From: Pararhodobacter marinus
GTDB taxonomy: Bacteria; Pseudomonadota; Alphaproteobacteria; Rhodobacterales; Rhodobacteraceae
DNA: 64,000 bases
Direction: 5' to 3'
Assembly: GCF_003122215.1 (NCBI RefSeq)
Contig: NZ_QEYD01000004.1
Location: 186,001-250,000 of the forward strand
In this document: positions 20,116 to 28,292 of the stretch, piece by piece
Layout of the letters: the number at the start of each line of letters is the position of its first letter
How positions within the stretch are numbered: the first letter of the stretch is position 1
Translations under genes and position numbers: made by a program
The notes under the pieces: model-generated
Told to the model about the DNA's origin: nothing
What the model saw: only the letters and a program-made list of their open reading frames with translations
The model's database searches: none

Positions 20116-21231
20116 TTACAGCGACGAGACGTCGACTTGCGAGAAGACGTCATCCCACAGGCGCTGCGTCCAGGCGTCGATATCCGTGCCCAGCTCGGCC
20201 GAGACACCCTGCCAGCGCTCGACGGCGGCGAGATAGGTCTCGATCAGCGCTTCGGGATCCTCGACGCCCAGCTGGGTGCCGACCTCGATCAGGCGCGCGC
20301 GGTCGGCTTCCGAGAAGCCCTCGACCATGGCGACCAGCTCGGCATCCGGCTCGACCAGCTCGACGCCGTTGACCTCCTGCTGGTTCTCGAAGCTTTCCTG
20401 GTCGCGCAGCACGTAGTTGCCGATCGTGTGCTTGGCGGTGATGAAGGCCGAGGCGTGCAGCATCGCCTGTTGCTCGTCTTCCGACAGGCCGGTGAACAGC
20501 GCGCGGTTCATCAGCAGGCCGATGGCCGGGGCCGAATTGCCCAGCGGCAGGTCGGTGACGTATTTCGCGTATTCGCCGTAGCCATAGGTCTGCAGCCATT
20601 CGCGCGTCGCCATCAGGCAGTCCAGGCCGCCGCGCTGCAGAAGGCCCACGGCCTCGGTCAGCGTGGTCGACATCGGCGTCGCGCCGCCCATCGCGGCCAG
20701 TTCCGAATAGCCGCCGGTGGCGCGGATGCGCAGGCCTTCCATGTCCGAGATCGTGCGGACGGGCGAGGTGCACATCAGCCGGTACGAGGCCGAGGCGAAG
20801 CCGCCCAGCAACAGCGTGTTGTTGTCCCGCGCTTCGGCCAGGCAGGACGGGCAGTTCAGGAACACCGTCTCGGCAGCCGCGGCGGCGGCCGCCATCGGGT
20901 CATCGCCCGGCACGACGATGGAATAGAGCAGCGTCAGCGACGGCATGGCCTGCGGGGTATAGACCGGGATCTGCAGCCCGCCCTGCATCAGGTCATCGGT
21001 CACCGCCGCCAGCGTGCCACGACCGTCGGCAAGCTGACCGCCCGCGATGAGTTCCCATTGCAGCGCCCCGTCCGTCGCTTCCGAGATCATCTCGAAGGCT
21101 TCGGGCAGCGTGTCGGTATTGAGGTAATCCGACGCCGGCGGCCACGAGCCGTAGATCGGGCTTTGCGCCAGCGCCCCGGTGGCGAGCACGGCCAGCGCGC
21201 TTGTCAGGGTCAGTGTCTTGGTCATCGTCAT
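20116..21231 (-). CDS. TRAP transporter solute-binding protein (DctP family)
   Basis: 371 residues. A signal peptide (KTLTLTSALAVLATGALAQ, residues about 5-23) sends it to the periplasm. The mature protein has DctP features such as DMEGLRIRATGGYSELAAMG, which holds the arginine that usually binds the ligand carboxylate, and TTLTEAVGLLQRGGLD. The ligand is therefore probably an organic acid. The start at 21231 has GGAGGAG upstream. It lies 56 bp after the P450 gene on the same strand, so the imported acid may be the P450's substrate (inference). Confidence 0.9.
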   Translation of the reverse strand: MTMTKTLTLTSALAVLATGALAQSPIYGSWPPASDYLNTDTLPEAFEMISEATDGALQWELIAGGQLADGRGTLAAVTDDLMQGGLQIPVYTPQAMPSLTLLYSIVVPGDDPMAAAAAAAETVFLNCPSCLAEARDNNTLLLGGFASASYRLMCTSPVRTISDMEGLRIRATGGYSELAAMGGATPMSTTLTEAVGLLQRGGLDCLMATREWLQTYGYGEYAKYVTDLPLGNSAPAIGLLMNRALFTGLSEDEQQAMLHASAFITAKHTIGNYVLRDQESFENQQEVNGVELVEPDAELVAMVEGFSEADRARLIEVGTQLGVEDPEALIETYLAAVERWQGVSAELGTDIDAWTQRLWDDVFSQVDVSSL

Positions 21232-21287
21232 CTTTACTCCTCCCAGAAAGTCACGCCGAAAAGGCGCTTGTGAAACTTCGTGAAACC

Positions 21288-22499
21288 TCATGCGGCGGTC
21301 AGCCGGACCGGCAGGCGGTGATAGCCGCGCAGCCAGTTGATGTGGACGTTCTCGGCCGGGCCCGCCATCTCGATGCGCGACACCTTGCGCGCCAGCGCGC
21401 CCAGTACCGATTCCGCTTCCAGCCGGGCGACCATCTGGCCCACGCAGCCATGGATCCCGGTGCCGAAGGCCAGGTGCCCGACGGTGCGGCGGCTGATGTC
21501 GTAGCGGTCGGGATCGTCCCAGCGGACCGGGTCGCGGTTCGCCGCGGCAAGCCACATCATCACCTTTTCCTCGGCCCCCAGCGGCACGCCCGCCACTTCG
21601 GTCGCGGCGCTGGTCGTGCGGCCGATCACCGGCGAGGGGGCGAACCAGCGCAGGCCCTCTTCGAACGCCGCGCGGGCAAGGCCCGGATCGGCGCGCAGCT
21701 TGTTCCATTCCGACGGGTTGTCGATCAGCGCCTTGATGGCGATGCCGATGCCGAACACCGTGGTGTCGATGCCCGCCGAGATGAAGGCGCGCACCAGCAT
21801 ACCGGCATCTTCGTGGCTGATCTCGCCGCGATGGGCGTAGCCGTAGATCTCTTCGCCGAATCCGCCGGGAAGCAGGTTTTCCTCGGCCATCTGTGCCGCG
21901 ACATATTCGAAGGTTCCCTGCTCCTCGACCACCTTGCGGGCCGCGAGATACAGGTCGTTCTTCGGACCCATCGCGTTGAAATTCAGCTCGGAATACGGCA
22001 TCAGGTGATGCCGTCCCGAAGGCTGCAGGCCGACCGCGTCGGGCAGCACCTTGAACGGAAAGGCAAAGGCCAGATCGGTGGCGATGTCGATCTCGCCGCC
22101 GCGTTCCAGAAGTCCGTCGACCATGCGTTCGGCCTCGGCGCGGAAATCGTCGGCCATCTTGCGCAGCGCGCCGGGCGACAGGACGCGCGCCAGAACCTTG
22201 CGGTTGGGCGTATGCACCGGCGGATCGGCTTCCAGGATGGACGAGGGTTTGCGCCACGGCTCTTCGCGCACGACATTGGTCAGCCCGGTGCCGAAGGCCG
22301 AGGAAAAGCGGCGCCAATCCTCGAAGATCTCGCGCACGACGGCGTCCTGCCCCGAGATCCAGAAACCGTATTTCGGAACCCAGGCGATCGGCCCCGCCGC
22401 GCGGATCGTTTCGTCAAGGGCGATGGGGTTGTCCATCGACTCGCGGCTGAACGGGTCGATGTCCAGCACCGGACGATCATGTGCATCTGGGACGGACAT
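21288..22499 (-). CDS. cytochrome P450
   Basis: 403-residue soluble bacterial P450. The heme-thiolate loop is FGTGIHGCVG with Cys352; the oxygen-activating I-helix is ISAGIDTTVFG; the ExxR motif is EGLRWF. It needs two electrons from a ferredoxin, and the putidaredoxin-type ferredoxin at 24873 is the obvious candidate; no ferredoxin reductase gene is in the window. Sequence style recalls CYP199-like enzymes that act on para-substituted benzoates, but that is a tentative impression. It heads the operon with a TRAP transporter and has a strong GAGGAGA Shine-Dalgarno. An AT-rich operator-like site lies just upstream. Confidence 0.92.
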   Translation of the reverse strand: MSVPDAHDRPVLDIDPFSRESMDNPIALDETIRAAGPIAWVPKYGFWISGQDAVVREIFEDWRRFSSAFGTGLTNVVREEPWRKPSSILEADPPVHTPNRKVLARVLSPGALRKMADDFRAEAERMVDGLLERGGEIDIATDLAFAFPFKVLPDAVGLQPSGRHHLMPYSELNFNAMGPKNDLYLAARKVVEEQGTFEYVAAQMAEENLLPGGFGEEIYGYAHRGEISHEDAGMLVRAFISAGIDTTVFGIGIAIKALIDNPSEWNKLRADPGLARAAFEEGLRWFAPSPVIGRTTSAATEVAGVPLGAEEKVMMWLAAANRDPVRWDDPDRYDISRRTVGHLAFGTGIHGCVGQMVARLEAESVLGALARKVSRIEMAGPAENVHINWLRGYHRLPVRLTAA

Positions 22500-22520
22500 G
22501 CGAATCTCCTCTCATAGCCT

Positions 22521-22545
22521 GTTTAATTAGCAACTGATTTATTGT
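22521..22545. promoter_or_regulatory. AT-rich operator-like site A in the P450 promoter
   Basis: The sequence TTTAATTAGCAACTGATTTA contains an imperfect palindrome AATTAG-CAA-CTGATT, in sharp contrast to the GC-rich surroundings. Thirteen bases (TTTAATTAGCAAC) recur with two mismatches at site B (24301-24327, reverse strand). It lies 22 bp upstream of the P450 start, consistent with a repressor site for the neighbouring MarR protein. Confidence 0.5.
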
Positions 22546-22572
22546 GCAAGCGGAATGTCTCATTCCGCTTGC
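22546..22572 (-). terminator. 12-bp perfect hairpin after the kinase gene
   Basis: GCAAGCGGAATG and CATTCCGCTTGC are perfect complements around a 3-nt loop, 34 bp beyond the kinase stop codon. There is no clean T-run, so it could be a weak terminator, an RNA-stabilising hairpin or a protein-binding palindrome next to operator site A. Confidence 0.6.
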
Positions 22573-22605
22573 GCGTTTCTGTGCCAAAGGCGGCCTCTCA
22601 TGCGG

Positions 22606-24282
22606 TCAGGCGCGGGTACCCGCGGCCGCGTCGAGCCACTTCGCCACCGCGACGGCACCCGGATCGGGGTGGCCCAGCACGCGGTCGCCGACATAGCTGG
22701 AGCGCCCGCGCCGGGGCTTCATCTGCCGGGTGGCCTGGGCGCCGTCAGCGGCGGCGCGGGCGGCGGCGGTCAGTCGTTCGGCGGCGCTGCCGGCGGTCGC
22801 CATCGCCGTGACGGCGGGGGCCAGCGCATCGACCATCGTTCGGTCGCCCGGCTCGGCGCCGCCCAGATCGCACAGGGCTTTCACGCCATGGGCGAAGGCC
22901 GCGGCAAGGGTTTCGCCGGCATCGCCCTGCGTCTCTTCCAGCGCATTGGCGGCCCCGAAGGCGAGGATCGCGTAGAGCGGCCCCGAGGTGCCGCCGGTCG
23001 AGCGGCGGATCACCGCGCCGACATGCCGCCAGAAGGCCGCGCCGGTCAGTCCCGCCAGCGTGTCCTGCTCGGCCAGCAGCGCCTCGGCCCCGCCGGCGAG
23101 CGAGCGGCCGATATCGCCGTCGCCGACTTGCTGGTCCATGCGGGTGAGTTCCGGCTCGGCGTCGACCATCGCGCGGCATCCGGCCACCAGCGCGGCCAGC
23201 ACGGCGGGATCGGCGCGCCCGTTCGACGCGGTGGCGGGCTGGGCCTCGGGCGCGGGAATGGTCTGGCCAAGCCGCCGGCCCGGCAGGGTCCAGGCCGGGG
23301 CGCTGGCCGGCGCGTCCAGCGCCTCGAGCCGCGCTTCGTCCAGGGCCATCAGCGACAGCGAGACGCCCGCCATGTCGATGGCGGTCAGGTAAGTGCCTGA
23401 CCAGACGCGCTGCACGTCGAGCCTCAGCGCGGCGCAGGCGTCAAGCGCGTCGCCCGCCATGATGGACACTTCCATCGGCGGCGTGGCGCCCAGATTGTTG
23501 ACCAGCAGCGCGACCTTGTCGCCCGATTTAAGCCCGCGATCCCTGGCGATGGTGGCGATCATGTCGCGCGCCAGATGTCTGGCGGGCCGCAGGTTGACGC
23601 GCTCGAGGCCGGCTTCGCCGTGGATCCCGAGACCCAGTTCGATCTCGTCATGCGCCAGATCGAAATTCGGCGTTCCGGCGGCGGGCACGATGCAGGGGCT
23701 CAGCGCCACGCCCATCGAGCCGGTGGCGGCGACGGCGGCCTCGCCTGCCGCTTTCACTTCGGCCAGCGAACGACCAGCCTCGGCGGCGGCACCGACGATC
23801 TTGTGCACCAGCACGGTGCCCGCGATTCCCCGGCGTCCGGCGGTTTTCTCGGCGCTGCCCAGGGCCGCGTCGTCATCCACGACCAGCACGTCGCAATCGA
23901 TCCCCTCGCCCTGCGCGATCTGCGCGGCGAGACCGAAATTCAGCCGGTCGCCGGTGTAGTTCTTGACGATCAGCAGCACGCCGCCCGGACCGGCGACGGC
24001 GCGGATCGCCATCAGCACCTGATCGGTCGAGGGTGAGGCGAACACGTCTCCCGCTACGGCCGCGCTGAGCATGCCGGGACCCACATAGCCCGCATGGGCC
24101 GGTTCGTGCCCCGAGCCGCCGCCCGAGATCAGCGCCACCTTGCCCGCGCCGGTGACGGCGTCGAGATCGTCGCGCACGACAATGGTGGTGCCCTCGATCA
24201 GGCGCAGCCCGTTCGACGTCGCGACAAGCCCGCTCAGAGCCTGCGGTACAACCTCGGCCACGTCGTTGATCAGTTTCTTCAT
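22606..24282 (-). CDS. single-chain dihydroxyacetone kinase-type protein (DhaK-DhaL fusion)
   Basis: 558 residues. The N-terminal DhaK domain (about 1-330) has SGGGSGHEPAHAGYVGPGML and the histidine that covalently binds the ketose, His221 in GLGIHGEAG. The C-terminal DhaL domain (about 350-558) has the ATP/Mg motif MDQQVGDGDIGRSLAGG, LYAILAFGAANALEE and RGRSSYVGDRVLGHPDPGA. This is the ATP-dependent form, not the PTS-dependent one. It would phosphorylate dihydroxyacetone or another short ketose or ketotetrose. It is transcribed divergently from the marR gene and shares its promoter region. Confidence 0.9.
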   Translation of the reverse strand: MKKLINDVAEVVPQALSGLVATSNGLRLIEGTTIVVRDDLDAVTGAGKVALISGGGSGHEPAHAGYVGPGMLSAAVAGDVFASPSTDQVLMAIRAVAGPGGVLLIVKNYTGDRLNFGLAAQIAQGEGIDCDVLVVDDDAALGSAEKTAGRRGIAGTVLVHKIVGAAAEAGRSLAEVKAAGEAAVAATGSMGVALSPCIVPAAGTPNFDLAHDEIELGLGIHGEAGLERVNLRPARHLARDMIATIARDRGLKSGDKVALLVNNLGATPPMEVSIMAGDALDACAALRLDVQRVWSGTYLTAIDMAGVSLSLMALDEARLEALDAPASAPAWTLPGRRLGQTIPAPEAQPATASNGRADPAVLAALVAGCRAMVDAEPELTRMDQQVGDGDIGRSLAGGAEALLAEQDTLAGLTGAAFWRHVGAVIRRSTGGTSGPLYAILAFGAANALEETQGDAGETLAAAFAHGVKALCDLGGAEPGDRTMVDALAPAVTAMATAGSAAERLTAAARAAADGAQATRQMKPRRGRSSYVGDRVLGHPDPGAVAVAKWLDAAAGTRA

Positions 24283-24300
24283 CTCGCCCTCCCTCTCGGT

Positions 24301-24327
24301 TTGTAATTAAACTGGTTGCTGATAAAA
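24301..24327. promoter_or_regulatory. AT-rich operator-like site B between kinase and marR
   Basis: The divergent promoter region holds GTAATTAAACTGGTTGCTGA followed by TAAAA. On the reverse strand it reads TTTTATCAGCAAC, matching site A (TTTAATTAGCAAC) at 11 of 13 positions. Its position between two divergent genes, one a MarR regulator, suggests a shared operator. The palindrome itself is poor. Confidence 0.45.
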
Positions 24328-24354
24328 GTCTGCGAACACAATGGAGCCCGCCGG

Positions 24355-24843
24355 ATGAACGATCCCGAATTGATTACCGAACACGGAAAATCGGTGCAGG
24401 CCACGCGCTACGCGCCGTATTTCCTGTCGGTCATCAACAACCGGCTGTCCTGGGGCGCGTCGCAGGTCTATCTGAAGCTCTTCGACATCGGCCTGAACGA
24501 GTGGCGCATCCTGTCCGCTCTGCGCAACGAGCCCGGGGTCCAGGCTCTGCGCGTTGGCGAAATGGTGGGCATGAACAAGTCGGTGGTCAGCCGTTCGACC
24601 CGCAGGCTCGAAGACATGGGGCATGTCGTGTCCAGACTGGACCGGGCCCGCCGGCTGCTGTGGCTGACCCCGTCGGGCGCCGACCTGCATGACAAGATCA
24701 TCGCCATCGCCCTGCGGCGGGAAGCGGCGCTGCTGGACGGCTTCTCGCAGGACGAGCTGAACACGATGTTCACCTTGCTCGAGCGGATGCGCGCCAATCT
24801 GGGCAAGGTCGATGCGGTCGACCACGACCTGACCGGGCGCTGA
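24355..24843 (+). CDS. MarR-family transcriptional regulator
   Basis: 162 residues with the winged-helix MarR fold. ARYAPYFLSVINNRLSWGAS is the dimerisation helix, LNEWRILSALRNEPGVQAL begins the HTH, MVGMNKSVVSRSTRRLEDMG is the recognition helix, and SRLDRARRLLWLTPSGADLH is the wing. Such proteins repress catabolic or efflux genes until an aromatic acid or similar ligand binds. It is divergent from the kinase gene; similar AT-rich sites also precede the P450 gene. Start at the ATG of MNDPELITEH; an upstream ATG would add 13 residues. Confidence 0.9.
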   Translation: MNDPELITEHGKSVQATRYAPYFLSVINNRLSWGASQVYLKLFDIGLNEWRILSALRNEPGVQALRVGEMVGMNKSVVSRSTRRLEDMGHVVSRLDRARRLLWLTPSGADLHDKIIAIALRREAALLDGFSQDELNTMFTLLERMRANLGKVDAVDHDLTGR

Positions 24844-24872
24844 GCGCGCGGTCGCTGCGCAGGCGGCTGTCA

Positions 24873-25196
24873 TCACACCTGGCTCTCGGGCAGATAAACG
24901 GTGATCCCGTCCAGATCGGACGTCAGTTCGATCTGACAGCCCAGGCGGCTGCGATCGTCGACCGGCGCGGTCGCGCATTCCAGCATCGCCTCTTCCATGT
25001 CACCCATGGGCGGGAGCTTCGGCGCGAAATCCGCCTCGATATGGCAGTGGCAGGTGGCGCACATCGCCGAGCCGCCGCATTCGCCGATCACGCCCTCGAC
25101 CCCGTTCTGAACCGCCGCCTGCATGATCGACGTGCCCTCGGGCACCGAAAGGCGGGTCTCTTTGCCGGAATGGTCGATAAAGGTGATCTGAATCAT
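24873..25196 (-). CDS. [2Fe-2S] ferredoxin, adrenodoxin/putidaredoxin type
   Basis: 107 residues. Four cysteines (Cys40, Cys46, Cys49 and Cys87) in the pattern C-x5-C-x2-C-x37-C bind the cluster; the first three sit in GECGGSAMCATCHCHIEAD. This spacing marks the vertebrate-type ferredoxins that feed class I bacterial P450s. It is the likely electron donor of the P450 at 21288, from which it is separated by the kinase and marR genes. No NADH-ferredoxin reductase lies nearby, so a general one must serve. Confidence 0.93.
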   Translation of the reverse strand: MIQITFIDHSGKETRLSVPEGTSIMQAAVQNGVEGVIGECGGSAMCATCHCHIEADFAPKLPPMGDMEEAMLECATAPVDDRSRLGCQIELTSDLDGITVYLPESQV

Positions 25197-25221
25197 GGCT
25201 GGTCCTCCAGCGCAAAGTTTA

Positions 25222-25241
25222 ACTATAAACTCGTTTATAGT
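25222..25241. promoter_or_regulatory. perfect palindrome in the ferredoxin promoter
   Basis: ACTATAAAC-TC-GTTTATAGT is a perfect 9-bp inverted repeat, 25 bp upstream of the ferredoxin ATG. It is strongly AT-rich and would overlap a -10 region (TATAGT on the minus strand). A repressor operator is the simplest reading. The sequence differs from sites A and B, so it may be read by a different protein. Confidence 0.6.
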
Positions 25242-25283
25242 ACAACCCGCAATTCAGGGAAGCCCTGTGCCATGGAAAGGCGG

Positions 25284-26078
25284 TCACGGGGTCGTTTCGG
25301 TGAGCCCGCCGTCGATCACCAGGCATTGCGCCGTGACATAGCCCGCCTCGTCCGAGGCAAGGTAAACGGCGGCGTGGGCCACGTCCCAGGCGCTGCCCAT
25401 GCGCTTCATCGGGACCTGATCGTGACGCTTCTGCACGAAGGCTTCATAGTCGCCGCCTGCGTATTTCTCGGCCAGACGCCGGACAAGCGGGGTGAAGATC
25501 AGCCCCGGCACCACGCAATTCAGCCGGATGCCGCGCTCGGCATAGATCACCGCCGTGGTCTTCGTCATCTGCATCAGCGCGGCCTTTGCCGCCGCGTAGC
25601 CGACCTGCGGCTTGCCGATATAGCGCAGCCCGGCGATGGACGAGACATTGACGATGGCGCCCGTGCCTTGTCGCTCCATGACCGGCAGAACCGCCCTGCA
25701 GCCCAGAAAGGCGGTGTTGAGATTCAGGTCAAGCTGCGCGTGCCATGTCTCTTCGGCCATGGTGCCGGGATCGCCGGGTTCGGACTGGCCGACATTGTTG
25801 ACCAGAATGTCGATCCGACCGTGCCGGGCTACGCAATCCTGCACCGCCGCATTCAGGTCGGACGAGAGGGTCGCATCGGCCTGCCGGATCGTCACCTGCC
25901 CGCCCTCATCCCGGATCTGATCCGCCGTGCGCCGCGCGGCGGCTAGATCGCGGTCGAGCCCGTAGATCACCGCGCCCTGCCGGGCCATCGCCACGGCAAT
26001 CGCCTGCCCGTTGCCGACGCCGTCACCCGGCGCGCCGCAGCCGACGATCAGGGTGATCTTTCCGTCCAGTCTGAACAT
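25284..26078 (-). CDS. SDR-family oxidoreductase
   Basis: 264 residues, classical short-chain dehydrogenase. The cofactor loop is unusual: VGCGAPGDGVGNGQAIAVAM instead of the standard TGxxxGxG, with an insertion. The downstream marks are normal: NNVG, the catalytic serine in NVSSIAGLRY, and YAAAKAAL as the YxxxK motif. Product-side motif VVPGLIFTPL is typical. It lies 87 bp upstream of the ferredoxin and on the same strand, between the P450 set and a lysR gene, so it may oxidise an alcohol made by the P450 (inference). Confidence 0.87.
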   Translation of the reverse strand: MFRLDGKITLIVGCGAPGDGVGNGQAIAVAMARQGAVIYGLDRDLAAARRTADQIRDEGGQVTIRQADATLSSDLNAAVQDCVARHGRIDILVNNVGQSEPGDPGTMAEETWHAQLDLNLNTAFLGCRAVLPVMERQGTGAIVNVSSIAGLRYIGKPQVGYAAAKAALMQMTKTTAVIYAERGIRLNCVVPGLIFTPLVRRLAEKYAGGDYEAFVQKRHDQVPMKRMGSAWDVAHAAVYLASDEAGYVTAQCLVIDGGLTETTP

Positions 26079-26169
26079 CGGGGTCCTCGGGCTTTTGCGT
26101 TTGGCTGCGCTGAAACTGGCATGCCGCGACCGTCAGGGGAAGCGCGCGGCGACACTCCGGGCGTATGGC

Positions 26170-27105
26170 CTATGCCCGGGCCTCGGTCCGGCGCGCGGCC
26201 AGTTCGCCCTCGACGATGGATGACAGCGCGTCCCCCACCAGCCGCGCGGCGCGCAGAAGCGGGCGGCGGGCATCGACGGTGACCGAAATCGTCTGCGGCT
26301 TCAGCCCCGGATCGGTCAGCCGTGCAAACCACAACTCGCCTGCGCGCAGTTCGGAGATCGCCGTCAGTTCCGAGGTGATCGCCATCAGCCTTCCCTGCTG
26401 CAACGCCTTCTTCATCAGTTGCTGGGAATTCGACACCAGCACCGGCTCGACCGGGTCGAACAGCCAGCCATAGCGGCGGTCGAGATATTCGCGCACCGGC
26501 AGGTCGCGGCTTTGCGCGGCCATCGGAAAGCGCGCGGCCTCGTTCAGCGTGGTTTCGGGCACGCCCCACAGCGGATGGCCCGGGCCGACGATGCAACCGA
26601 AGGGCAGCGGCGCGCTCCACAAGACGTGGCGCCAGCGGTCGGCGGGTAGGTTGAAGACGATGGCCAGATCGATCGCCCCGCTGTCCAGATCGGCGGCGGC
26701 CTTGGGCGGTGACAGGATCTCGATGGCCAGATGGATGCGCGGATGGTCGCGGGCAATGGTGTCGACCAGCAGCGGCAGCACGCTGTTGGACAGGCTGTCC
26801 ATCGCGCCCAGCCGCACCGTGCCGTATTGCTCGCCGCGCATCTCGCGCAGCTCGGCCTCCAGCCGGTCGGCATCGTCCTGCCAGCGCCGGGCCAGCAGTA
26901 CCACGGATTCGCCCGCCGTGGTCAGCCGCATTCCGCGCGGATGGCGTTCGAAAAGTGGCGCCTGACAGGCGTCTTCCAGTGCGATGACCTGCCGGTCGAT
27001 GGCCGAGGCGGCAATCCCCAGCGCCCGCGATGCCGCCTGGATCGAGCCCAGCCGGGCCACGGTTTCCAGATAGAGCAACGCGCGCGGGACAAGGTGCAGG
27101 CTCAT
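26170..27105 (-). CDS. LysR-family transcriptional regulator
   Basis: 311 residues. The HTH region runs LLYLETVARLGSIQAASRAL and GIAASAIDRQVIALEDACQA, with PLFERHPRGMRLTTAGE as the linker. An effector-binding domain follows (SLSNSVLPLLVDTIARDHP, GAIDLAIVFNLPAD). The start at 27105 gives the usual length. It is divergent from the uraD-tctBAC-bmp genes (102-bp gap) and probably controls them. An ATTG-N10-CAAT inverted repeat lies between. Confidence 0.9.
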   Translation of the reverse strand: MSLHLVPRALLYLETVARLGSIQAASRALGIAASAIDRQVIALEDACQAPLFERHPRGMRLTTAGESVVLLARRWQDDADRLEAELREMRGEQYGTVRLGAMDSLSNSVLPLLVDTIARDHPRIHLAIEILSPPKAAADLDSGAIDLAIVFNLPADRWRHVLWSAPLPFGCIVGPGHPLWGVPETTLNEAARFPMAAQSRDLPVREYLDRRYGWLFDPVEPVLVSNSQQLMKKALQQGRLMAITSELTAISELRAGELWFARLTDPGLKPQTISVTVDARRPLLRAARLVGDALSSIVEGELAARRTEARA

Positions 27106-27145
27106 GCGGTTCCGTTCTGTTTTTGAGAATGCAGGCTGACCCCGA

Positions 27146-27163
27146 TTGAAATAGTTGGCAATG
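27146..27163. promoter_or_regulatory. possible LysR operator between lysR and uraD
   Basis: ATTG-N10-CAAT lies in the 102-bp divergent region. It resembles the TTG/CAA-ended LysR boxes, but the spacing is one base longer than T-N11-A. Low certainty. Confidence 0.3.
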
Positions 27164-27207
27164 CTTTTCTTCGCTAGGTTTTCCGCGTCACACGCAGGAA
27201 CCGCCGG

Positions 27208-27756
27208 ATGCCCTACCGCGAACAGCCCCCGCTTTCGATTGCCGCGCTCAATGCCGCTTCGCCCGAGGATGCCGTCGCGATGCTGGCGCCGGTGGTCGAG
27301 CGGTCGCCATGGCTGGCCCGGCGCCTTGCTGGGGCGCGGCCTTTTGCCGATGCGGCGCAACTGGCCGCTCTGCTGCGCCGCACGATCATGGCCCTGTCGC
27401 GGGACGAACGGCTTCTTCTGCTGCGCGCCCATCCCGAGCTGGCGCCCGCGACGCCGGAAACGATGACCGCCGCTTCGCAGGGCGAGCAGGGTCGCCTTGG
27501 ACTGGCACACCCGTCGCCCGCGATCGCCGGTCGGTTGTCCGCGCTCAATCGCCAGTATTCGGAGCGGTTTGGCTATCCCTTCATCATCGCGCTGCACGCA
27601 ATGCAGGATCTGGACGCGGTTCTCGCCCAGTTCGAAGGCAGGCTGCGCAACGACCCCGTGGAAGAAATGGTGCAGGCGCTGAGCAACGTTGTCTCGGTCG
27701 CGACGGCGCGCTTGGCTCGGATGACCGGCGGCGCCGCAATCGGCGAGGCCGTGTGA
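27208..27756 (+). CDS. uraD: 2-oxo-4-hydroxy-4-carboxy-5-ureidoimidazoline (OHCU) decarboxylase
   Basis: 182 residues of the OHCU decarboxylase family, the third step of urate breakdown to (S)-allantoin. The catalytic histidine is His75 in LLRAHPELA. The family signature RLSALNRQYSERFGYPFIIA is present, as is the C-terminal substrate loop near RNDPVEEMVQALSNV. The start has AGGAA upstream. No uricase, HIU hydrolase or allantoinase gene is in the window. It is followed directly by a TctBAC transporter, so the unit may import and use a purine-ring product, or the enzyme may serve a related ureido acid. Confidence 0.92.
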   Translation: MPYREQPPLSIAALNAASPEDAVAMLAPVVERSPWLARRLAGARPFADAAQLAALLRRTIMALSRDERLLLLRAHPELAPATPETMTAASQGEQGRLGLAHPSPAIAGRLSALNRQYSERFGYPFIIALHAMQDLDAVLAQFEGRLRNDPVEEMVQALSNVVSVATARLARMTGGAAIGEAV

Positions 27757-27791
27757 TGCTTTTCCCGATTTCCGCCCCGAAAGGACCGGCC

Positions 27792-28289
27792 ATGCCCAGC
27801 GTCATCTCCGTCTTTCAACGGCTGCAACAGGCCGAGGACACGGCCCGCCCGCCCCATGCCTGGCTGGGGGCGCTGGGCGGGGTGGCTCTGCTGGCGCTGA
27901 GCGTTCTGTTCATCTGGGGCGGGATCGAACTGGGCGTCGGTTCGCCGCGCCGTCTGGGGACGGGGGCGTTTCCGGTTCTTACCGGCATCGCGCTGGCGCT
28001 TCTGTCGCTGGCGGTCATCGTCATGGATCTGCGTGACACATCGGATGCCGAACGGCCCGACTGGCTGGCCTTCGCCGCCATCGGCGCGGCGCTGATGGTC
28101 TTTGCCTCCAGCGTCGAGCGGATCGGGCTGGCGCCCGGGGTATTCCTGACCGTGATCATCGCCAGCCTGCCGGACCCCAGCCTGCCGTGGCGCGGAAAGC
28201 TGTTGCTGGGCGGTATCGTGGCCTTGGGCTGCTGGGGGCTGTTCATCGGCGCGCTGGGCCTGCCCTTCGACGCGTTCAAGGGGTTCTGA
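27792..28289 (+). CDS. tripartite tricarboxylate transporter small permease (TctB family)
   Basis: 165 residues with four hydrophobic segments: ALGGVALLALSVLFIWGGIE, FPVLTGIALALLSLAVIVM, WLAFAAIGAALMVFAS and LLLGGIVALGCWGLFIGAL. The LGTGAFPVLTG loop is a TctB hallmark. The ATG at 27792 has AAAGGA in front; an ATG at 27756 overlapping the uraD stop would add 12 residues. It pairs with TctA. Confidence 0.88.
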   Translation: MPSVISVFQRLQQAEDTARPPHAWLGALGGVALLALSVLFIWGGIELGVGSPRRLGTGAFPVLTGIALALLSLAVIVMDLRDTSDAERPDWLAFAAIGAALMVFASSVERIGLAPGVFLTVIIASLPDPSLPWRGKLLLGGIVALGCWGLFIGALGLPFDAFKGF

Positions 28290-28292
28290 GCC

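Noticed and set aside
20116-22317. 733-residue frame apparently fusing a protein to the TRAP binding protein
   Set aside because: First half is a shadow of the P450 gene; signal peptide and Shine-Dalgarno place the start at 21231.
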